Assembly (NCBI GenBank): GCA_002449785.1
Contig: DJXP01000075.1
Span: 1 to 8,620 of the forward strand
Source of the DNA: Clostridiales bacterium UBA7001
GTDB taxonomy: Bacteria; Bacillota; Clostridia; TANB77; CAG-508
Direction of reading: 5' to 3'
Length of the DNA: 8,620 nt
Part shown: one piece after another, positions 4,886-8,620 of the stretch
How the letters are laid out: every line of letters begins with the position of its first letter
Position numbering within the stretch: position 1 is the first letter of the stretch
Made by a program: the position numbers and the translations under genes
Notes under the pieces: generated by a model
Told to the model about the DNA's origin: nothing
Database searches by the model: none
What the model saw: only the letters and a program-made list of their open reading frames with translations

Positions 4886-6211
4886 TTATTTTTCCAAAAA
4901 TCCTTTATAATGTCTCATTACAAGTTGTGATTCTAATTGTTGAACTGTTTCTAATGCAACACCAACAACAATTAATATTGATGTACCACCAAATGAAATA
5001 TCTATACTAGAAAATCTCATAAGCATTGGTAGAATAGCTATTAAACTTAAAAATAGTCCACCAAACCATGTTAATTTTGTAAGTATTGAAGATAAGTAAT
5101 CTGCTGTTGGCTTACCAGCTCTAATTCCAGGAATAAATCCACCATTTTGTTTAATATTTGTAGCAACTTCTGATGGATTAAATGTTGCATAAGTATAGAA
5201 AAATGTAAATCCAACAATTAATAGTAAATATACTATTGCATTAGCTAAACTATATCCCCAAGCAACATTTGAAGAAGATGTAGCTATTGAAAATTGATAT
5301 AGACCTGCTAAAAATCCTGTTCCACCAATTTTGTCTGATGCAAATATTTGTATCATCATTGCAGGGAAAGTCATAAAGCTACTTGCAAAAATAACTGGCA
5401 TAACACCTGCTTGAGCAAGTTTAAGTGGAATGTGTGTATTTTGTCCACCATACATCTTTCTTCCTACAACTTTTTTTGCATATTGCACAGGAACTCTTCT
5501 TTCAGCTTCTTGTACAAATACAACACCAGCAACTAAAACAATTGCCCCTATAACTATAGCCAATGATGTAACAATACCTACTGTACTTATTCCAGTAGCT
5601 GTAACAATTAAATTCCAAATTGTAGTAATTCCAGATGGTAATCTAGATATAATACCAACAAATATAATCATAGATATACCATTACCAATACCTTTATTTG
5701 AAATTTGTTCACCAAGCCACATAAGAATTGCAGTACCTGTAACTAATGATAGTACTATTGTTGCTCCTGTTAAAAATCCAGGTTTAATAAAAATATCTGA
5801 ATTTCTATAAGAAATGTATATTCCTAAAGCTTCTATTAATGAAAGTACTAAGCTTGTTAATTTAGTGTATAAATTAATTCTTTGTTTTCCAGCTTCTCCA
5901 CCTTCCTTCATCATTTTTTCAAGTGAAGGAATTATCATTCCTAAAAGTTGAATAACAATTGAAGCTGTAATGTATGGTGTGATTGTCATTGAAAATATTG
6001 ACAATCTTGAAAAAGCTCCACCAGAAATTGTGTTAATTAAACCACTTAAACTTCCTGTAGCTGAATTCATTTGTTCAGCTAATTTTATTGTATCTACACC
6101 AGGAACTGTTATAAAACATCCTAATCTGAAAATTATTATTAACAATAATGTATATAATAATTTTTTTCTAACTTCTGGTGTTTTCCATGCATTTTTAATA
6201 GTTTTAAACAA
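4886..6211 (-). CDS. secY: Protein translocase channel subunit SecY, TTG start
   Basis: SecY forms the membrane channel through which SecA or the ribosome pushes pre-proteins. The product has 441 residues, with the family start MFKTIKNAWKTPEVRKK. Ten hydrophobic segments are visible, near 18-36, 68-93, 113-133, 150-168, 178-195, 211-234, 268-288, 324-344, 376-398 and 407-427. The plug region lies around 55-68. Cytoplasmic loop C4 contains GGQNTHIPLK (255-264), and loop C5 contains NGGFIPGIRAGKPTADYL (356-373), both needed for SecA and ribosome contact. The start is TTG at 6211, directly abutting the rplO TAG. Its Shine-Dalgarno site GAGGTGAT (6216-6223) lies in the last rplO codons, which implies translational coupling. 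There is no better in-frame start nearby. Confidence 0.97.
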   Translation of the reverse strand: MFKTIKNAWKTPEVRKKLLYTLLLIIIFRLGCFITVPGVDTIKLAEQMNSATGSLSGLINTISGGAFSRLSIFSMTITPYITASIVIQLLGMIIPSLEKMMKEGGEAGKQRINLYTKLTSLVLSLIEALGIYISYRNSDIFIKPGFLTGATIVLSLVTGTAILMWLGEQISNKGIGNGISMIIFVGIISRLPSGITTIWNLIVTATGISTVGIVTSLAIVIGAIVLVAGVVFVQEAERRVPVQYAKKVVGRKMYGGQNTHIPLKLAQAGVMPVIFASSFMTFPAMMIQIFASDKIGGTGFLAGLYQFSIATSSSNVAWGYSLANAIVYLLLIVGFTFFYTYATFNPSEVATNIKQNGGFIPGIRAGKPTADYLSSILTKLTWFGGLFLSLIAILPMLMRFSSIDISFGGTSILIVVGVALETVQQLESQLVMRHYKGFLEK

Positions 6212-6646
6212 CTAAATCACCTCAATCTTTCCACCTGCAGCTTGAATTTTTTCTGCAGCAGCTTTTGTAAATCTTTTTGCTTTAACATTAAGTTTTTTAT
6301 CTAAACTTCCTGTAGCTAAAACTACTATTCCGTCATTAATTTTTCCAATTATTCCTTCTTCTAGTAAAGTTTCTGCTGTTACATCTGTAGCTTTAGATTT
6401 ATTAAGCATTGTTAAAGTTACTTCAGTATATTTTTTTGCGTGAATATTAGTAAATCCTCTTTTTGGCAATCTTCTATATAATGGTGTTTGACCACCTTCA
6501 AAACCTCTTCTTACTCCTCCACCTGATCTAGCTTTTTGTCCTTTATGACCTTTACCAGATGTTTTTCCTAGACCAGAACCAATACCACGACCAACTCTTT
6601 TTCTTGATACTCTTTTTACTGCTGGTTTTAAGCTTCCTAGTTCCAT
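6212..6646 (-). CDS. rplO: 50S ribosomal protein L15 (uL15)
   Basis: L15 is a late-assembly 50S protein binding 23S rRNA. From the ATG at 6646 it has 144 residues, beginning MELGSLKPAVKRVSRKRVGR and continuing with the glycine- and basic-rich extension GRGIGSGLGKTSGKGHKG (19-36). The globular C-terminal domain follows. The frame can be extended to a GTG at 6655, but that codon is part of the AGGAGGTG Shine-Dalgarno site (AGGAGG at 6655-6660). The ATG lies eight bases after the site, so it is the start. A TTG at 6649 is possible but less well placed. rplO follows rpsE directly with no rpmD between them, has a promoter just upstream, and its stop touches the secY start. Confidence 0.95.
   Translation of the reverse strand: MELGSLKPAVKRVSRKRVGRGIGSGLGKTSGKGHKGQKARSGGGVRRGFEGGQTPLYRRLPKRGFTNIHAKKYTEVTLTMLNKSKATDVTAETLLEEGIIGKINDGIVVLATGSLDKKLNVKAKRFTKAAAEKIQAAGGKIEVI
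6216..6223 (-). promoter_or_regulatory. secY Shine-Dalgarno site inside the rplO 3' end
   Basis: GAGGTGAT on the minus strand is four bases from the secY TTG and sits within the rplO codons for E-V-I. It is a long match to the 16S 3' end, which would compensate for the weak TTG start. Confidence 0.85.
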
Positions 6647-6688
6647 CAATTGCACCTCCTCTATTTGACTTTAATATATTTCGATTTC

Positions 6689-6716
6689 ATTATATCATTA
6701 ATTAATATAATTTCAA
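6689..6716 (-). promoter_or_regulatory. Sigma-A promoter (extended -10) upstream of rplO
   Basis: On the minus strand, TTGAAA (6711-6716, five of six), a 16-base spacer and TATAAT (6689-6694, six of six) are present. A TG one base upstream of the -10 box gives TGATATAAT (6689-6697), an extended -10 motif. The start would be near 6682, leaving about 36 bases of leader before rplO. It lies in the rpsE-rplO gap where rpmD normally sits, and would supply rplO, secY, adk and map. Confidence 0.65.
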
Positions 6717-6724
6717 TTAAAAAT

Positions 6725-7213
6725 TTATAAAATTTCGCTAACTTTTTTTCCTCTTTTTTTAGCTACTGATTCAACTGTTTGCATGCTCTTTAATGCTTGT
6801 AATGTAGCGTAAACAACGTTTCTTGGATTATTTGTTCCAATAACTTTAGAATTAATATCTCTATATCCTGCAAGTTCTAAAACTGGTCTAACACTTCCAC
6901 CAGCAATAATTCCAGTACCTTCAGCACCTGGTTTTAACATAACTTTTGCACTTCCAAAAGTTCCTGTAAATCCATGTGGTATTGTTGTACCAACTATTGG
7001 AACTTCTATTAAATTCTTTTTAGCTTCATCTACTGCTTTTCTAATTGCATCAGGTACTTCAGCAGCTTTTCCATTTCCAACACCTACATGTCCTTGTTCA
7101 TCTCCAACAACAACAACAGCGCTGAATCTAAATGTTCTACCACCTTTTACAACTTTTGCAACTCTATTAATAGCAACAACAGTTTCTTTTAATTCAACTG
7201 ATTTTTCTTCCAT
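6725..7213 (-). CDS. rpsE: 30S ribosomal protein S5 (uS5)
   Basis: S5 binds 16S rRNA near the decoding centre and mRNA entry and affects fidelity. The product has 162 residues, close to the usual 166. The N-terminal double-stranded-RNA-binding-like domain covers about 9-75 and contains the loop VAKVVKGGRTFRF (18-30), where spectinomycin resistance mutations map in other bacteria. The loop shows no obvious deletion. The C-terminal domain includes PGAEGTGIIAGG (95-106) and TNNPRNVVYATLQAL (127-141). The start is ATG with AGGAGG (7225-7230), eleven bases away, a slightly long spacing. It follows rplR after 49 bases. Confidence 0.97.
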   Translation of the reverse strand: MEEKSVELKETVVAINRVAKVVKGGRTFRFSAVVVVGDEQGHVGVGNGKAAEVPDAIRKAVDEAKKNLIEVPIVGTTIPHGFTGTFGSAKVMLKPGAEGTGIIAGGSVRPVLELAGYRDINSKVIGTNNPRNVVYATLQALKSMQTVESVAKKRGKKVSEIL

Positions 7214-7262
7214 GAGAATTATTTCCTCCTTCTATTAAAATTGCTCTTTATATTTTATAATA

Positions 7263-7622
7263 TTAGAAATTAAGCCCAGCTTCACGAGCTGCATCAGCTA
7301 ATTCTTTAATAACACCATGATATATAAAACCACCTCTATCAAAAACAACATCTTTAATTTTTTTATCAAGAGCTTTTTTAGCTATTGCAGTTCCAACTTC
7401 TTTAGCAGCTTCTATATTAGCTTTTTTGGTTTTAATATCTTTATCTAATGTTGATACATAAACTAATGTTTCGCCTTTAGTATCATCGATAATTTGAGCA
7501 ATTATATTTTTATTTGTTTTACAAACAGCTAATCTTGGACATTCAGAAGTCCCATTAACTTTTCTGCGAACTCTTATATGTCTTCTTTGTCTTTCAGCTT
7601 TTCTATCAATCTTAGTAATCAT
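7263..7622 (-). CDS. rplR: 50S ribosomal protein L18 (uL18)
   Basis: L18 binds 5S rRNA and anchors it in the central protuberance of the 50S subunit. The product has 119 residues, the usual bacterial length of about 117-120. It has a basic N-terminal tail (1-22), PRLAVCKTNKNIIAQIIDD (29-47) and the C-terminal signature VVFDRGGFIYHGVIKELADA (92-111) ending AGLNF. The start is ATG with AAGGAG (7629-7634) six bases upstream. The gap before it is 113 bases because of an inserted hairpin segment. The Shine-Dalgarno site itself is intact and just downstream of one copy of the 12-bp direct repeat. Confidence 0.97.
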   Translation of the reverse strand: MITKIDRKAERQRRHIRVRRKVNGTSECPRLAVCKTNKNIIAQIIDDTKGETLVYVSTLDKDIKTKKANIEAAKEVGTAIAKKALDKKIKDVVFDRGGFIYHGVIKELADAAREAGLNF

Positions 7623-7636
7623 CTTATTCTCCTTTC

Positions 7637-7741
7637 TAGATTTTACTTATAGGGGTATATTTAATCCCTTATAATTTTTCCTTTAAGGGATTAAATATAC
7701 CCCTAAAGTCTACTTAGTTTAACTCTATTTAGATTTTACTT
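7637..7741. repeat. 12-bp direct repeats bounding a palindromic insertion, rplF-rplR
   Basis: TAGATTTTACTT occurs exactly at 7637-7648 and again at 7730-7741. The right copy covers the rplF stop codon. Between them are 81 bases that hold a long hairpin. Deleting one copy plus the 81 bases gives the rplF stop, then 20 bases containing the rplR Shine-Dalgarno site, then the rplR ATG, a junction of normal length for this operon. This pattern suggests an insertion with a target duplication, or a local duplication that picked up a palindrome. A further 6-bp repeat, TACTTA, occurs at 7644-7649 and 7711-7716. Confidence 0.65.
7650..7705. repeat. 22-bp perfect hairpin between rplF and rplR
   Basis: Arms 7650-7671 and 7684-7705 are exactly complementary over 22 bp with a 12-base loop. 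Each arm has a GGGG or CCCC run near the base and GGG or CCC near the loop, so the RNA stem would be very stable. On the minus strand it is followed by TATAAGTAAAATC, with no U-run, so it does not fit an intrinsic terminator in the operon direction. On the plus strand it is followed by AAGTCTACTTAG, also not a T-run. It could be an RNase III-type processing site, an expression brake on downstream genes, or a palindromic repeat element. Confidence 0.8.
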
Positions 7742-8275
7742 TTTACCTGCTTTACCTTCTTTACGTCTAATAACTTCTTCAGCATATTTAATACCTTTTC
7801 CTCTATATACTTCAGGTGGTCTTTTGGTTCTAACAACTGCTGCTGTTTGACCAACTAGTTCCTTATCCATTCCTTTAACAATTATTTCATTAGGATTTGG
7901 AACATCAAAAGTAATTCCATTTGGTGCTTCAACTTCCACTGGATGAGAATATCCTAAATTTAGTAATAAATTATTTCCTTTTTTACTTGCTCTATATCCT
8001 ACACCATTAACTTCTAATTTTCTTTCAAATCCATCTGTAGTTCCAACAATCATATTATTTAATAATGTTCTTGTTAAACCATGTAAACTTCTATTTTCTG
8101 GTTCATCATCTGGTCTTTTTACTGTTATAACATTACCATCAAGACTAATTTCCATATTTTTATGAAATTCTTTTTCTAAAGATCCTTTAGGCCCTTTTAC
8201 AGTTATTTTATGACCATCAATTTTAACTTCAACACCTGCTGGTACAGTAATAGGTTTATTTCCTATTCTTGACAT
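7736..8275 (-). CDS. rplF: 50S ribosomal protein L6 (uL6)
   Basis: L6 binds 23S rRNA near the sarcin-ricin loop and factor-binding site. The product has 179 residues, the standard length. Two similar alpha-beta domains are visible, about 1-80 (beginning MSRIGNKPITVPAGVEVKI) and about 83-165. The bacterial signature RPPEVYRGKGIKYAEE (152-167) and a lysine-rich tail follow. The start is ATG with AAGGAGG (8284-8290) eight bases upstream. It follows rpsH after about 100 bases. Its stop codon lies in one copy of the 12-bp direct repeat described at 7637-7741. Confidence 0.98.
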   Translation of the reverse strand: MSRIGNKPITVPAGVEVKIDGHKITVKGPKGSLEKEFHKNMEISLDGNVITVKRPDDEPENRSLHGLTRTLLNNMIVGTTDGFERKLEVNGVGYRASKKGNNLLLNLGYSHPVEVEAPNGITFDVPNPNEIIVKGMDKELVGQTAAVVRTKRPPEVYRGKGIKYAEEVIRRKEGKAGKK

Positions 8276-8377
8276 TTTGTTTTCCTCCTTAAATTACATA
8301 TTTGGTTAATTACAATTATAAAATTCTTTCGCCATTTCTTAACTTTTTAGGATTTTAATATATTTTAGTAAATTTAA
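8276..8377. other. rpsH-rplF intergenic gap
   Basis: This gap is 102 bases. Apart from the rplF Shine-Dalgarno site, a weak minus-strand promoter-like pair can be seen: TTAAGA (8337-8342, four of six) and TATAAT (8315-8320) with a 16-base spacer. A nine-codon frame (ATG at about 8334, MAKEFYNCN) has no Shine-Dalgarno site. Nothing here is convincing as a gene or terminator. Confidence 0.35.
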
Positions 8378-8620
8378 TTACCAAACATAAGCTAAAACTT
8401 CTCCACCAATTCCAAGCTCTCTAGCTTTTTTATCAGTCATAATTCCCTTTGATGTAGAAATTAAAGCAATACCTAATCCATTTAATACTTTTGGTAATTC
8501 ATCTTTTGATGCATAAATTCTTAAACCTGGTTTACTAATTCTTTTTAATCCATCAATAACTCTATTACCTTTTTCATCATATTTTAATGATATTCTTATT
8601 ATTCCTTGAACATCACTATC
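8378..8620 (-). CDS. rpsH: 30S ribosomal protein S8 (uS8), 5' end outside window
   Basis: S8 is a primary 16S rRNA-binding protein of the 30S body and, in E. coli, the translational repressor of the spc operon. The window holds the last 80 residues plus the TAA stop. They run from DSDVQGIIRISLKYDEKGNR through RISKPGLRIYASKDELPKVL to the C-terminal signature SKGIMTDKKARELGIGGEVL, ending AYVW. The full protein is usually about 130-132 residues, so about 50 N-terminal residues are missing to the right. The TSKGIMT..A motif that contacts rRNA helix 21 is intact. Confidence 0.97.
   Translation of the reverse strand, partial: DSDVQGIIRISLKYDEKGNRVIDGLKRISKPGLRIYASKDELPKVLNGLGIALISTSKGIMTDKKARELGIGGEVLAYVW

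Noticed and set aside
5998..6003. Plus-strand TTGACA inside secY
   Set aside because: No -10 box at a usable distance and no plus-strand gene downstream.
8307..8336. Nine-codon minus-strand frame between rpsH and rplF
   Set aside because: It has no Shine-Dalgarno site and no resemblance to a ribosomal protein remnant. Such short frames are expected by chance.
1..8620. A new defence, biosynthetic or mobile protein system
   Set aside because: All coding sequence is accounted for by conserved ribosomal-cluster genes. The unexplained signals are intergenic repeats, promoters and RNA structures.

Overview
This window is a stretch of the S10-spc-alpha ribosomal protein supercluster. Every gene lies on the minus strand, so transcription runs from the right edge to the left. 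The DNA is strongly AT-rich, most genes have strong AAGGAGG-type Shine-Dalgarno sites, and adk-map-infA-rpmJ sit between secY and rpsM. Together these indicate a low-GC Gram-positive bacterium. Having rpsD inside the alpha operon, rather than elsewhere as in Bacillus subtilis, makes Clostridia the best guess. No species can be named from the sequence alone.

In transcription order the layout is rpsH (3' part only), rplF, rplR, rpsE, rplO, secY, adk, map, infA, rpmJ, rpsM, rpsK, rpsD and rpoA (missing about its last 20 codons). The usual rpmD (L30) gene between rpsE and rplO is absent. That 78-base gap instead holds a good sigma-A-type promoter. A second, fully consensus promoter (TTGACA, 17 bases, TATAAT) starts inside the last codons of map and reads into infA and the alpha operon. 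Five start codons are placed here from Shine-Dalgarno spacing and family length. infA and secY start at TTG. rpsM, map and rplO start downstream of the longest possible open frame.

The genes form one growth-linked unit: ribosomal proteins of both subunits, initiation factor IF1, the SecY translocon channel, adenylate kinase, methionine aminopeptidase (which trims new ribosomal proteins) and the RNA polymerase alpha subunit.

The coding content is ordinary; the interest is between the genes. A 22-bp perfect hairpin between rplF and rplR sits within a 93-base stretch bounded by 12-bp direct repeats, and removing that stretch restores a compact 20-base junction, so it looks like an insertion. 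A roughly 149-bp terminal-inverted-repeat element, with base composition unlike its surroundings, fills the adk-map gap. The secY-adk gap holds a hairpin and a tandem 7-bp repeat. The rpmJ-rpsM gap holds a structured leader candidate and a 13-bp perfect AT-only inverted repeat, at the place where E. coli carries its S4 control site. I saw no RNA genes, CRISPR, phage or defence system, and no new protein-coding system.
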